A DNA stretch of 64,000 nucleotides from positions 62,001-126,000 of the forward strand of contig NZ_LBMN02000005.1 in the NCBI RefSeq assembly GCF_001042485.2, read 5' to 3'. Position 1 is the first letter of the stretch. Every line of letters starts with the position of its first letter. This DNA is from Bacillus paralicheniformis (GTDB taxonomy: Bacteria > Bacillota > Bacilli > Bacillales > Bacillaceae). The notes under the pieces were generated by a model. It worked only from the letters and a program-made list of their open reading frames with translations. It had not been told where the DNA came from and ran no database searches. The translations under genes and the position numbers were made by a program. This document shows positions 24,251 to 34,048 of this stretch, piece after piece.

Positions 24251-24649
24251 TTGATCAAAAAGTGGGAAGCAGAAGAAATGACGATGTCATACCATCAGTT
24301 TACCGTTTATCAAAAAGGCGGAAAGCCGCCCGTTATGGATTGGACAGACGAGGATATTAAAAGAGGCTACACAGCGGGAGAACACGCGGTCTCGTTTGAA
24401 GCTCTCGATAATACGGCATCATTAGTAGAAGTTCGTTTGAATGTCCAGGAACAGGTTCCCTCCTTTAACAGGCGCGTCACCGTTTCTTTCGACGTGCTTC
24501 ATGGCGGGGTCGAAATTGCAAGCGTCCTATCCAAGAAATTGTCATGCGACATCCCGCAAGGCGTCTATCAGCTGACATGCTATACGATTATGCCTGATCA
24601 AAGCAGCACTGCGAAGATCACCTATATTCTCGATTTTAAACAGGCCTGA
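24251..24649 (+). CDS. nin: Inhibitor of the NucA DNA-entry nuclease
   Basis: This 132-residue cytoplasmic protein matches Nin/ComJ in length and in its opening MIKKWEAEEMTMSYHQFTVYQ and PPVMDWTDEDIKRGY segments. It should bind and restrain NucA. Translation starts at TTG 24251, 9 nt after GGAGG; no ATG fits. It shares a transcript with nucA and ends at a bidirectional terminator facing the beta-glucosidase gene. Confidence 0.92.
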   Translation: MIKKWEAEEMTMSYHQFTVYQKGGKPPVMDWTDEDIKRGYTAGEHAVSFEALDNTASLVEVRLNVQEQVPSFNRRVTVSFDVLHGGVEIASVLSKKLSCDIPQGVYQLTCYTIMPDQSSTAKITYILDFKQA

Positions 24650-24660
24650 TCAAAGAATAA

Positions 24661-24685
24661 AGGCGCCGGTGTCACCGGCGCCCTT
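24661..24685. terminator. Bidirectional terminator between nin and yckE
   Basis: GGCGCCGGT-GTC-ACCGGCGCC is a GC-rich hairpin between two convergent genes. It is followed by CTTCTCCT on the plus strand and a mixed A/T tract on the other. Confidence 0.8.
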
Positions 24686-24688
24686 CTC

Positions 24689-26194
<1,506 letters not shown>

Positions 26195-26920
26195 TCAAAC
26201 ATCATCTAAAAACAGCTCCGCCAGAAGCTTTTCCCGGTGCTGAAGAAAATACTTGGTTAAGGTGTAATGATCCGTATCCTCATAGTTCACTTCAGTGATT
26301 TGTTCACCATCAAAACTGAAGATGTCGGCTTCCGGATACCCTAATAAAATGGGGGAGTGAGAGGCGATAATAAACTGAGCTTGGTTTGATTTCGTCAAAT
26401 CATGAAGAATTTTCAAAAATGCCAGCTGTCTTGCCGGGGATAAAGCAGCTTCAGGCTCATCGAGAAGATAGATTCCCTTCTCTTTAAAACGATGTTTGAA
26501 AAGCGATAAAAAAGATTCACCGTGTGATTGCTCGTGAAGAGATCTGCCTCCGTAGCCTCGAAAACCGGTGATGTCTACTTCATCAATATGAGTAGCAAAA
26601 TGATAAAAAGATTCGGCGCGCAGAAAAAAGCCGTTTGTTACTTTAGGAAGCCATGACAATCTGATATAGTCTCCCAAATCCGAACCGGAACCGTACACTT
26701 CATATGTATTATTTCTTCCCCCTCCAGCCGTGTTAAATTCGCATTTATCTGCGATTGCTTCAAGCAGCGTCGATTTGCCTGATCCGTTTTCCCCCACAAA
26801 AAATGTTACGTTTTTTTGAAACGTCAGTTCTTTTAAATGTTGAATAGCAGGAATTGAAAATGGATATTTTGCATAAGAAGGAACTTTTTCCCGAAGTAAA
26901 GTCAGCTTTTTTAAAAACAT
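26195..26920 (-). CDS. AAA ATPase of the SMC/ABC-like class
   Basis: This 241-residue single-domain ATPase has a Walker A GENGSGKST near residue 41 and a Walker B YLLDEPEAALSP near 160. The switch histidine follows in FIIASHSP near 190. It lacks permease partners, a nuclease domain and the long coiled coil of SMC proteins, so it belongs to the AAA_15/AAA_21-type stand-alone ATPases, several of which act in DNA repair or defence. ATG 26920 follows AGGGGGTG; a longer frame from 26959 has no ribosome binding site. No partner gene is evident. Function unknown. Confidence 0.82.
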   Translation of the reverse strand: MFLKKLTLLREKVPSYAKYPFSIPAIQHLKELTFQKNVTFFVGENGSGKSTLLEAIADKCEFNTAGGGRNNTYEVYGSGSDLGDYIRLSWLPKVTNGFFLRAESFYHFATHIDEVDITGFRGYGGRSLHEQSHGESFLSLFKHRFKEKGIYLLDEPEAALSPARQLAFLKILHDLTKSNQAQFIIASHSPILLGYPEADIFSFDGEQITEVNYEDTDHYTLTKYFLQHREKLLAELFLDDV

Positions 26921-26982
26921 GCGAGCACCCCCTGCTTTGGTTATACTCAACTGTATCACGTTTTCTTAGAGGATAACGAAAA

Positions 26983-27012
26983 AAGAGGTTTGCGCCTGAG
27001 CACAAACCTCTT
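26983..27012 (-). terminator. Terminator of the flavodoxin-fold oxidoreductase gene
   Basis: AAGAGGTTTG (983-992) pairs with CAAACCTCTT (27003-27012). On the minus strand the stem runs straight into TTTTTT, 4 bp after the gene's stop codon. Confidence 0.85.
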
Positions 27013-27015
27013 GAC

Positions 27016-27567
27016 TTAAATCGAAAATACTTCTTTTAAATGGGCGTCCAAATCAGCTAAATATTGATCTACTTGCGGATTGCTGATGACATCATGGACA
27101 GAGAATGTTTTTAAAGGCTTCATGCCGACGAATTCCTGCATTTTGTGCAAATGAAAGAGCGCTTCATCAAGACTTTTACCTTCGAAGAATGTCCCCTCTT
27201 TGGAGAATACATCCTTGGACGCGTTCCATGTGGTTGAAAACATATACTTTTTGTCTGTAAACAGCCCGCCTCTGCCGTAGTCTTCAGACCCTTGATAAAA
27301 AAGCCCGTACTCATAAATTTCATCAATATATTTTTTAAATAAAGCAGGAACACTGAACCAGTAAACAGGCGTCTGATAAATAACAGCATCAGCCCACTTG
27401 AATTTCTCGTGCTCCTCAGGGATTTGATATCCGTCTGCCACCACTGTTTTTTTCACTTCATATTTTTCACCCAGCTTGTCCGCCAACGCTGTAAAAATAG
27501 TGTGATTAAGCTGTCCTCTTGCATGGGGATAGGCTTCATGTCCGTTGATGATTAAAATATTTTTCAT
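27016..27567 (-). CDS. NAD(P)H-dependent quinone/flavin oxidoreductase (MdaB-like)
   Basis: This 183-residue flavodoxin-fold enzyme probably reduces quinones or nitro-compounds with NAD(P)H. It starts MKNILIINGHEAYPHARGQLN, a P-loop-like flavin site. DAVIYQTPVYWFSVPALFKKYIDE near residue 75 is the second flavin-contact strand of the MdaB/Kef-regulator group. ATG 27567 has AAGGAGG upstream. It stands alone between terminators, so regulation is its own. The exact substrate cannot be named. Confidence 0.85.
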   Translation of the reverse strand: MKNILIINGHEAYPHARGQLNHTIFTALADKLGEKYEVKKTVVADGYQIPEEHEKFKWADAVIYQTPVYWFSVPALFKKYIDEIYEYGLFYQGSEDYGRGGLFTDKKYMFSTTWNASKDVFSKEGTFFEGKSLDEALFHLHKMQEFVGMKPLKTFSVHDVISNPQVDQYLADLDAHLKEVFSI

Positions 27568-27653
27568 CTTTTCTTATCCTCCTTGTGTTTCAATTTACCA
27601 ATATCTTTATGATTCCATCTTTCACCTTAAAAAGTAAAGCAGGTTGCACTATC

Positions 27654-27690
27654 AATTATTTTATTTTTTCCCAATACTAATTATCTTATT
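27654..27690. repeat. Direct repeat upstream of yckB
   Basis: AATTATTTTATT (654-665) and AATTATCTTATT (679-690) are repeated at 25-bp spacing in the yckB promoter region. This could be a tandem operator, or only AT-rich chance. I do not recognise the regulator. Confidence 0.25.
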
Positions 27691-27750
27691 GCCTAATCCC
27701 TACTTCAGTGCTATGGTTTACTTGACTAAAGGAATAGGAGGATTTTTTAA

Positions 27751-28626
27751 GTGAATAAATTGCATACGTATAAGCGCATTACATTGTTGATAACGGTGTT
27801 AGCGCTCGCTCTTATAACAGCTGCATGCAGCACTACTCAAAATAAGGCTGAAAATCAAAAAACAGCCTGGGATGAGATAAAGAAAAAAGGGAAGATCGTT
27901 GTGGCGACTTCGGGAACCCTTTATCCTACTTCATATCATGACACTGATTCCGGCAAAGACAAGCTGACCGGCTACGAAGTGGAAGTCATCCGTGAAGCGG
28001 CTAAACGGCTCGACCTGGATGTCGAATTTAAAGAAATGGGCTTTGACGGCATGCTGACGGCGGTGGGGAGCGGACAAGTGGACGCTGCTGCCAACGATAT
28101 TACAATGACCGACGACCGCAAAGAAAAGTTTTTGTTCTCTACGCCTTATAAATATTCATTCGGAACGGCTATCGTCCGCAAAAAAGATCTATCAGGCATC
28201 CACACGCTTGAAGATTTAAAGGGAAAGAAAGCCGCTGGCGCAGCTACGACAGTTTACATGGATATCGCGCGCCAATACGGAGCTGAGGAAGTCATTTACG
28301 ACAACGCAACAAATGACCAATTTTTAAAGGATGTAGCGAATGGAAGAACCGATGTCATCTTAAACGACTACTACCTTCAAAAACTCGCGCTCGCCGCAAT
28401 GCCTGATCTGGATCTGACTATTCATCCCGATCTTAAATACTATCCGCATCAGCAAGGCATGATCATGAAAAAAGGAAACGCAGAACTAAAAAAACAATTC
28501 GACAAGACGATTGACGAAATGCTGAAGGACGGCACAATCAAAAAGATTTCGAAAAAGTTTTTCGGCGGTGCCGATGTTTCGAAAAAGCAGGATATCGACT
28601 TTGTCGATGTCGATGTGAATAAATAG
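27751..28626 (+). CDS. yckB: Amino-acid ABC transporter substrate-binding lipoprotein
   Basis: This 291-residue lipoprotein has a signal peptide ending LITAAC, with the modified Cys at residue 26. The mature part is a family 3 solute receptor (IVVATSGTLYPTSYHD, LTGYEVEVIREAAKRL), the class that binds polar amino acids such as cystine or glutamine. Translation starts at GTG 27751 behind AGGAGG. The permease yckA follows 11 bp later, but no ATPase gene is linked, as in B. subtilis, so an ATPase must come from elsewhere. The substrate is not settled; sulfur amino acids are possible. Confidence 0.9.
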   Translation: MNKLHTYKRITLLITVLALALITAACSTTQNKAENQKTAWDEIKKKGKIVVATSGTLYPTSYHDTDSGKDKLTGYEVEVIREAAKRLDLDVEFKEMGFDGMLTAVGSGQVDAAANDITMTDDRKEKFLFSTPYKYSFGTAIVRKKDLSGIHTLEDLKGKKAAGAATTVYMDIARQYGAEEVIYDNATNDQFLKDVANGRTDVILNDYYLQKLALAAMPDLDLTIHPDLKYYPHQQGMIMKKGNAELKKQFDKTIDEMLKDGTIKKISKKFFGGADVSKKQDIDFVDVDVNK

Positions 28627-28637
28627 AGGGATGTCAA

Positions 28638-29321
28638 TTGGGCTCTATTCAATGGGAGTATATTTTTAATGCAGAATTGGCTGCGAAATCGTTTCCTTAT
28701 GTGATGCAAGGCATATGGAATACGCTTTTTATTTCATTTGCGAGCATGTTTGCCGGTTTAATTCTCGGTTTTTTCATCGCGCTTGGGCGCATGTCGGAGA
28801 TCTCTTTGCTTCGTTGGCCGGCAAGAATCTATATTTCGTTTATGAGAGGCGTTCCGATCCTTGTCATTCTATTTATTCTTTATTTTGGTTTTCCTTATAT
28901 CGGAATCCAATTTACGGCTTTGATTGCTGCCTTAATCGGCTTCAGCATGAACAGCGCCGCATACATTGCCGAGATTATCCGCTCGGCCCTGTCGTCCGTT
29001 GACAGAGGGCAGTGGGACGCTGCAAAATCGATCGGCTTTTCCTACTGGCAGACGATGTGCCACGTGATTGTCCCTCAATCGGTTAGAATTGCACTCCCGC
29101 CTCTTGCAAACGTAATGCTTGATCTCGTTAAAGCGTCTTCCCTCGCCGCCATGATCACCGTGCCTGAATTGTTTCAACAGGCAAAAATCGTAGGCGGACG
29201 GGAGTTCGACTATATGACGATGTATATTTTAGTTGCCTTGATTTACTGGGCCGTTTGCTCGGCGATCGCTTTGCTCCAGGATTTCCTGGAGAAGCGGACA
29301 GAGGTTTATATCAAAAAATAG
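28638..29321 (+). CDS. yckA: Amino-acid ABC transporter permease
   Basis: This 227-residue membrane protein of the HisM/GlnP class has about five helices. The ATPase-contact loop near residues 135-160 reads DAAKSIGFSYWQTMCHVIVPQSVRIALPP in three overlapping parts typical of polar amino-acid permeases. It pairs with YckB upstream. The start is TTG 28638 with GAGGG 7 nt upstream; the nearby ATG at 28631 is in a closed frame. Sequence and order match B. subtilis yckA. Confidence 0.9.
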   Translation: MGSIQWEYIFNAELAAKSFPYVMQGIWNTLFISFASMFAGLILGFFIALGRMSEISLLRWPARIYISFMRGVPILVILFILYFGFPYIGIQFTALIAALIGFSMNSAAYIAEIIRSALSSVDRGQWDAAKSIGFSYWQTMCHVIVPQSVRIALPPLANVMLDLVKASSLAAMITVPELFQQAKIVGGREFDYMTMYILVALIYWAVCSAIALLQDFLEKRTEVYIKK

Positions 29322-29374
29322 CAAGAAGCTGCCGGGTGCTCCGGCGGCTTTCCATACTGTGAAACGGAGGCGGT

Positions 29375-30181
29375 ATTATCCATATCCTCAGATCGACTTA
29401 TTTTCACGCAGATCACCTTTATACGATCGACAGAAACAAATTAAGCTATCAAACCGATCCATCAGGCCATTTCCAAGCATCATACGTCTGCTGCAACCAT
29501 ACGAATGCCGAAGACCGCATCCATATATCCGTTTTCTTTGAAGGAAATGACCGGCCCTCGCAAACCTTTCCATCCATCGTTCCCGCTCATTCGTCCAAGG
29601 AAATCAAAATCAGGTTCCAGCATGTTCCTGCGGGCAGACACATCGTTTATATCATCACCCAGTCCTTCATGTTCGACCCAAAGGCTGAGCACGATTGCAA
29701 ATGGAATCGGGATGCCGACGATGTAGCACCCTACTATTTTGAATTGATTTCACATGCCCCGCATTCTGACCGGCTCTCGACTCATCCTGCTTGCATTGAA
29801 CCTGTTAAATGTCAAATGAACAGCGGCAGCCCATCTCAAACAAGATTGATTTACTTGTCTGACAAAGCAGGAAACCCGGTTGAAAAAAACGGCCGAGAAG
29901 ATCTGTATATCTCTTTGGTCAACCAGGAAGCGCATCGTTTAAAGGGCTATTTATATTGCTTTGAAAACGGGGAATATCAAAAGTTCATGGTCAGTCAATC
30001 TAAAGCTCAAGCATTCTCCTATGAACTCGCTCCTGAAACCGTCCAGACTTATCCGATAAACTTAAAAATACTCGGGAGCCATTATTTCCGATTTCTGTCG
30101 ACATCCATCCCGCCCGAGGGGCCATACAGAGACGTTCCTTTTCCGGCGAGGATGATTTATTACTCCAAGCTTTATACGTGA
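29375..30181 (+). CDS. Uncharacterised protein, apparently with an AUU (or AUC) start
   Basis: The open frame runs 268 codons from ATT 29375 to the stop at 30181 and looks coding throughout (RSTYFHADHLYTIDRN, then FEGNDRPSQTFPSIV and PYYFELISHAPHSDRL). No ATG, GTG or TTG occurs in frame until ATG 29669, which would lose a third of the protein. GGAGG at 29366-29370 sits 4 nt before ATT 29375 and 7 nt before ATC 29378. Either a rare AUU/AUC start is used or the start codon has mutated. No signal peptide or membrane helix is seen. Composition suggests beta-rich repeats, but I do not recognise a family. It follows yckA by 53 bp and ends at its own terminator. Confidence 0.6.
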   Translation: MIHILRSTYFHADHLYTIDRNKLSYQTDPSGHFQASYVCCNHTNAEDRIHISVFFEGNDRPSQTFPSIVPAHSSKEIKIRFQHVPAGRHIVYIITQSFMFDPKAEHDCKWNRDADDVAPYYFELISHAPHSDRLSTHPACIEPVKCQMNSGSPSQTRLIYLSDKAGNPVEKNGREDLYISLVNQEAHRLKGYLYCFENGEYQKFMVSQSKAQAFSYELAPETVQTYPINLKILGSHYFRFLSTSIPPEGPYRDVPFPARMIYYSKLYT

Positions 30182-30221
30182 CAGTCTCATACAGGGGGGT
30201 ATGCCGCTCCCTGATCGTTTC

Positions 30222-30254
30222 AGCCGCTTGTGCGGCAGCACAAGCGGCTTCTTA
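30222..30254 (+). terminator. Terminator after the uncharacterised gene
   Basis: AGCCGCTTGTG and CACAAGCGGCT form an 11-bp stem with a 6-nt loop, followed by TCTTATT, 40 bp after the stop codon. It also lies just beyond the end of the convergent DUF3147 gene. Confidence 0.85.
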
Positions 30255-30266
30255 TTCCATTCCCCT

Positions 30267-30608
30267 TCACCCGAATATCGCATGGATGAGAGCCTTTTGC
30301 AGCATTAAACACCCGCCCCATCCGCATACTCCAAACACAACAGAAATGACAACCGGAAATGATGCTTTTAAACTCAAAACCACGATCAAAAGGAGAACCG
30401 CCGTGGCGGGAAACCCCCATAGCACGCCTTTCGCGAATTGGCTTAAATGCTTTAAAGATTCCCCTTGTACACTAAGCCAAAATAAACTCAGCAGACTGAC
30501 AAGAGGCAATGCCGCAATCATTCCACCCATTTCAGGCGATTTTCGTGCAATTTCGGTTATAATGGCGATCAATATTGCAGAAACCCCGATTTTCACTATT
30601 AAAAACAT
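30267..30608 (-). CDS. DUF3147-type small membrane protein
   Basis: This 113-residue, very hydrophobic protein has about four helices (start FLIVKIGVSAILIAIITEIA; EMGGMIAALPLVSLL near residue 25). It fits the DUF3147 family of small inner-membrane proteins, whose function is not known. It overlaps the upstream MarR-type regulator gene by 10 bp, so the regulator probably controls its own operon including this protein. A role in efflux or stress at the membrane is only a guess from that pairing. Confidence 0.78.
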   Translation of the reverse strand: MFLIVKIGVSAILIAIITEIARKSPEMGGMIAALPLVSLLSLFWLSVQGESLKHLSQFAKGVLWGFPATAVLLLIVVLSLKASFPVVISVVFGVCGWGGCLMLQKALIHAIFG

Positions 30609-31021
30609 GATTTTGCCTCCCGGCTCAACAAGGAAAATGCTGTTTTAATCATTTCGACTTCTTCCTTATTTAATTGCTCCAGCACCTTTTGCAGTTTTTT
30701 CGGATGAAGTCTCGTATGCCGTTTCACTGCTTCTTCACCTTCAGGCGTTAACGTGACGTAGACTTTGCGTTCATCGCTGCTGTCCCGGTTTTTCTGTACA
30801 AGTCCTTTTTGTATCAGTCTTTTCACATGTTCTGATGCCGTATTATGAGAGACATCCAATAATTTTGCTAAATGGCCAATGGTCACCAAGCGGTTTTTTT
30901 CGATATGCTGAAGCATTCTAACCGCGTGGTGAGACAAATGATCATCATGCTTTGTGTGCAGATGGTAGTAAATATCCGTCCAGTCCTGATTCATCATTTC
31001 TATGATTTTCTCTGTATTCAT
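30599..31021 (-). CDS. MarR-family transcriptional regulator
   Basis: This 140-residue winged-helix regulator probably binds a palindrome as a dimer and releases it on binding a small ligand. The helix-turn-helix lies near residues 50-75 (TIGHLAKLLDVSHNTASEHVKRL) and the wing has DERKVYVTLTPEGEEA. ATG 31021 has AGAGAGGG 8 nt upstream; GTG 31030 and ATG 31027 are in frame but too close to it. A near-palindrome at 31042-31060 is the likely autoregulatory operator. The downstream DUF3147 gene overlaps its end. Confidence 0.85.
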   Translation of the reverse strand: MNTEKIIEMMNQDWTDIYYHLHTKHDDHLSHHAVRMLQHIEKNRLVTIGHLAKLLDVSHNTASEHVKRLIQKGLVQKNRDSSDERKVYVTLTPEGEEAVKRHTRLHPKKLQKVLEQLNKEEVEMIKTAFSLLSREAKSCF

Positions 31022-31041
31022 TTTCATCACCCTCTCTAATT

Positions 31042-31060
31042 ATATCTTATAATACGATAT
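31042..31060. promoter_or_regulatory. Candidate MarR operator
   Basis: ATATCTTATAATACGATAT has arms ATATCxTAT and ATAxGATAT that pair at 8 of 9 positions. It overlaps the presumed -10 of the marR-type gene and lies 21 bp before its start. Confidence 0.5.
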
Positions 31061-31079
31061 ATTCTTAAATCAAGACATA

Positions 31080-31101
31080 AAAAAACCCGGCTTCACCGGG
31101 T
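31080..31101 (-). terminator. Terminator of cah
   Basis: ACCCGG-CTTCA-CCGGGT forms a short GC stem followed on the minus strand by seven T, 13 bp after the cah stop codon. Confidence 0.8.
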
Positions 31102-31113
31102 GTTCACTTTTAT

Positions 31114-32070
31114 TCATTTCAGGTGCTTTCTCAAAAACGCCAGCTTTTCGGTTTGGAACGGCGGGATGTATTCGTGTCCAAAATAGCGGTACACTTTTAT
31201 TTCTTTATCCGTTTTCAAGTGATTGTAAGCCGCAAAGACGGTGGATGGCGGTGTGATGGTGTCAACCAGTCCGATCGACATGAGAACGGGCGCTTTGACC
31301 GCTTGAGCAAGGTTCATGATATCAAAATAAGACAGGGTCCGCATGGCCGCCTGTTCAATATTCGGGCTGGTGTTTCTTCTGAAAAAGGAGTTGATTTCGA
31401 GATAAGGCTGGTCGATCGCTATATCGATCGCTCGTTGAAAATTGCTTAAATAAGGGTATTCGGACACGGCTGCTTTTGGAATATCGGACAGCGCCGAAAC
31501 CGCGACAGCCAGCCCGCCTCCTTGGCTTGCCCCGATCACTCCGATCCGCTTTTCATCGACTTCAGCAAAACCGCTGACCACTTCGACTGCTCGTACGGCA
31601 TCTAAATAGACCCCTCTGTAGTAATATGTTTTCGGATCGAGGATTCCTTTTGTCATCCAGCCGGGTACATGTCCGTGTTGAGAGGTCTCTGTATCTTCAC
31701 TGCTGCTCTGCCCGCGGACCAGCATACCGAATGCCGCATAACCGTGAAGAGCCCAATTGACAATATCATGAATGTCTCCGTCATAGCTGGCGTTATAGCC
31801 GTGATATTTGACGATCGCAGGATGCGGCCCTTGGCGGTTGGGTACTGCATACCAGCCTTTGATTCGCGCTCCCCCGGTGCTTCTGTATGTAAGCCAGTAG
31901 ACTTTTACCCCGTCAGCCGGATATTCATGCGGTTCAAGCTCAGGCTCCGCTTTTATATTTGACAATTCCTCCAATGAACCCTTCCAGAACTCTTCAAAAT
32001 CAGCCGGTGCCGTCCGTTCCGGTTTATACTGGTAAAGCTGTTCTAGCGGCATATCATAAGGCTGCTGCAT
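31114..32070 (-). CDS. cah: Cephalosporin-C deacetylase / acetyl xylan esterase
   Basis: This 318-residue alpha/beta hydrolase of carbohydrate esterase family 7 removes acetyl groups from xylo-oligosaccharides and cephalosporin C in the cytoplasm. It starts MQQPYDMPLEQLYQYKP like B. subtilis Cah and has the same length. The nucleophile Ser is in GVIGASQGGG near residue 180. The acid Asp is in IGLVDTITPP near 270 and the catalytic His in YFGHEY near 298. The gene is a single unit between its terminator and the divergent ycgR. Confidence 0.94.
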   Translation of the reverse strand: MQQPYDMPLEQLYQYKPERTAPADFEEFWKGSLEELSNIKAEPELEPHEYPADGVKVYWLTYRSTGGARIKGWYAVPNRQGPHPAIVKYHGYNASYDGDIHDIVNWALHGYAAFGMLVRGQSSSEDTETSQHGHVPGWMTKGILDPKTYYYRGVYLDAVRAVEVVSGFAEVDEKRIGVIGASQGGGLAVAVSALSDIPKAAVSEYPYLSNFQRAIDIAIDQPYLEINSFFRRNTSPNIEQAAMRTLSYFDIMNLAQAVKAPVLMSIGLVDTITPPSTVFAAYNHLKTDKEIKVYRYFGHEYIPPFQTEKLAFLRKHLK

Positions 32071-32215
32071 CTTGTCTTTCCCCTCTTCTTTTCATTTTTT
32101 GAATATTCTTATCATAACATTCCCCTTCAAGGCTGTGTATGGATTTTATATGTATTGATTCTGTCACTTCTGCTCCTCCCATTATCTGACCCCGCCGCAC
32201 AAAACCGCTTTTTCA

Positions 32216-32228
32216 ATTTATGTTATAA
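32216..32228 (+). promoter_or_regulatory. Probable extended -10 promoter of ycgRQ
   Basis: TATGTTATAAT contains the extended TGn motif and a perfect TATAAT (32223-32228), 46 bp before the GTG start. The -35 region is poor, which is normal for extended -10 promoters. Confidence 0.5.
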
Positions 32229-32273
32229 TGCTAGATTGAAACTAAAAATATACATTTGCGCGGAGGTTTTTTT

Positions 32274-33161
32274 GTGGCTTCACAATCCTTTCTGCAGCTG
32301 AACTCAATATTTATCAGTATATTAATAGAAGCGATTCCGTTCGTTTTGATCGGGGTTTTTATATCAGGTTTGATTCAAATGTTTGTGACGGAGGAGATGT
32401 TGGCGAAAATCATCCCGAAAAACCGATTTCTCGCCGTTTTGTCAGGGACATTTGCCGGGGTATTGTTTCCGGCTTGCGAGTGCGGCATCGTTCCGATTGC
32501 CCGCAGGCTGCTTTTAAAGGGCGTACCGCTTCACGCAGCGGTCGCCTTCATGCTGACGGCCCCGATCATCAATCCGATTGTTTTATTCTCGACATTCATC
32601 GCTTTCGGGAACAAATGGGATGTTGTGTTCTATCGCGGCGGATTGGCGATTGCGGTGTCTCTCATTGCCGGGCTGATCATCTCTTATCAATTTAAAGGGA
32701 ATCAGCTGATCGAGAACGGGACACGCGGCCATCACCACCATGCCCATGTGAACCAGTCTTTCTTGCAAAAGCTCGGCGGGACGCTCCGCCATGCAGTTGA
32801 CGAGTTTTTCTCAGTCGGAAAATATTTGATCATCGGCGCATTTGTCGCAGCGGCAATGCAGACGTATATTAAAACATCTACCCTTTTGGCGATCGGGCAG
32901 AATGATGTATCTTCCTCCCTTGTTATGATGGGGCTGTCATTTGTGCTGTCCCTTTGTTCAGAGGTCGACGCTTTTATTGCTTCTTCTTTCAGCAGCACGT
33001 TTTCACTCGGCTCACTTATCGCCTTTCTTGTATTCGGAGCGATGGTGGACATCAAAAATCTGCTGATGATGCTCGGCATCTTTAAAAAACGCTTTGTGTT
33101 TGTCTTAATCGCCTACATCGCCGTTATTGTCTTAGCCGGATCACTGTTGGTAAAGGGGTGA
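32274..33161 (+). CDS. ycgR: Permease of the YcgR (DUF318) family
   Basis: This 295-residue protein has about eight helices and a central His-rich cytosolic loop (GHHHHAHVN near residue 155) that could bind metal. A conserved FPACECGIVPIARRL segment near residue 65 carries two Cys typical of this permease family. The start is GTG 32274 with GGAGG 7 nt upstream. YcgQ follows after 4 bp, and the pair occurs together in many Firmicutes, suggesting a two-part membrane system. The transported molecule is unknown; zinc or another metal is plausible from the His/Cys content but not shown. Confidence 0.88.
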   Translation: MASQSFLQLNSIFISILIEAIPFVLIGVFISGLIQMFVTEEMLAKIIPKNRFLAVLSGTFAGVLFPACECGIVPIARRLLLKGVPLHAAVAFMLTAPIINPIVLFSTFIAFGNKWDVVFYRGGLAIAVSLIAGLIISYQFKGNQLIENGTRGHHHHAHVNQSFLQKLGGTLRHAVDEFFSVGKYLIIGAFVAAAMQTYIKTSTLLAIGQNDVSSSLVMMGLSFVLSLCSEVDAFIASSFSSTFSLGSLIAFLVFGAMVDIKNLLMMLGIFKKRFVFVLIAYIAVIVLAGSLLVKG

Positions 33162-33165
33162 GAAC

Positions 33166-34011
33166 ATGTTTCGCACATTCATTTTAATGTTGTTTACGTT
33201 TTTCTTTTTTCATCTTCATGCATCCGGCAATCTGACAAAATATATTAATATGAAATATGCTTACCTTTCATACATCGCTATTTTTCTTCTGGCCATTTTG
33301 ACAGCGGTGCAATTCTACATTTATATGAAAGGCTCAGACGAAAAAGGATGTGACCGCGACTTCGGATGCGGCCATGATCACGATCATGAAAAAGATAAGC
33401 CTTTTCTGAAAAGGATGTTCATTTATTTCGTGTTCATCTTCCCTTTATGCACCGGACTTTTTCTGCCGGCAGCGACGCTTGATTCCAATATCGTCAAGTC
33501 GAAGGGCTTCTCGTTCAAAGCGATCGAACAGCCGGAGCATTATGCCCAAACCCAGTACCTGCGCCCTGATACAAGCATCTACTACGGCGAGGAAGGGTAC
33601 GATGAATTGATGAATAAAGCGCTGAAAAATTATAAAGGAAAACAGCATATTTCATTAAAAGACGATGATTTTTTGAAGGGCATGGAAACGATCTATCAAT
33701 ATCCGGGAGAATTCCTTGACCGAACGATCGAATTCGACGGTTTTGCCTTTAAAGGGGAAGCGATTAATGATAAACAGCTGTTTGTTCTCCGCTTCGGAAT
33801 CATTCATTGCATCGCCGACTCGGGAGTCTACGGTATGCTGGTCGAATTCCCTGAACATACGAATATTAAAGACGATCAGTGGCTCCATGTAAAAGGAACG
33901 CTGTCTAACGAATACTATCAGCCTTTCAAATCTACGATTCCCGTGATGAAGGTGAAGGATTGGTCTCCTATAAAAGAGCCGAAAGATCCTTACGTTTATC
34001 GGACATATTAA
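33166..34011 (+). CDS. ycgQ: YcgQ membrane/extracytoplasmic protein (TIGR03943-type)
   Basis: This 281-residue protein has two or three N-terminal helices (residues 1-20 and 35-55), a His/Asp-rich loop (FGCGHDHDHEKDK near 65) and another helix near 85. The rest is a soluble domain of about 170 residues outside the membrane. It is the constant partner of YcgR, starting 4 bp after it. The metal-binding look of the loop again hints at metal handling, without proof. It ends at a bidirectional terminator shared with putR. Confidence 0.88.
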   Translation: MFRTFILMLFTFFFFHLHASGNLTKYINMKYAYLSYIAIFLLAILTAVQFYIYMKGSDEKGCDRDFGCGHDHDHEKDKPFLKRMFIYFVFIFPLCTGLFLPAATLDSNIVKSKGFSFKAIEQPEHYAQTQYLRPDTSIYYGEEGYDELMNKALKNYKGKQHISLKDDDFLKGMETIYQYPGEFLDRTIEFDGFAFKGEAINDKQLFVLRFGIIHCIADSGVYGMLVEFPEHTNIKDDQWLHVKGTLSNEYYQPFKSTIPVMKVKDWSPIKEPKDPYVYRTY

Positions 34012-34042
34012 AAGCCGGCACTTCATGCACCGGCTTTTCTTT
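34010..34042. terminator. Bidirectional terminator between ycgQ and putR
   Basis: AAAAGCCGG and CCGGCTTTT close an 11-nt loop, with T-rich sequence following on the plus strand (CTTTTTC). It lies directly at the ycgQ stop, before the convergent putR stop. Confidence 0.8.
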
Positions 34043-34048
34043 TTCTGT

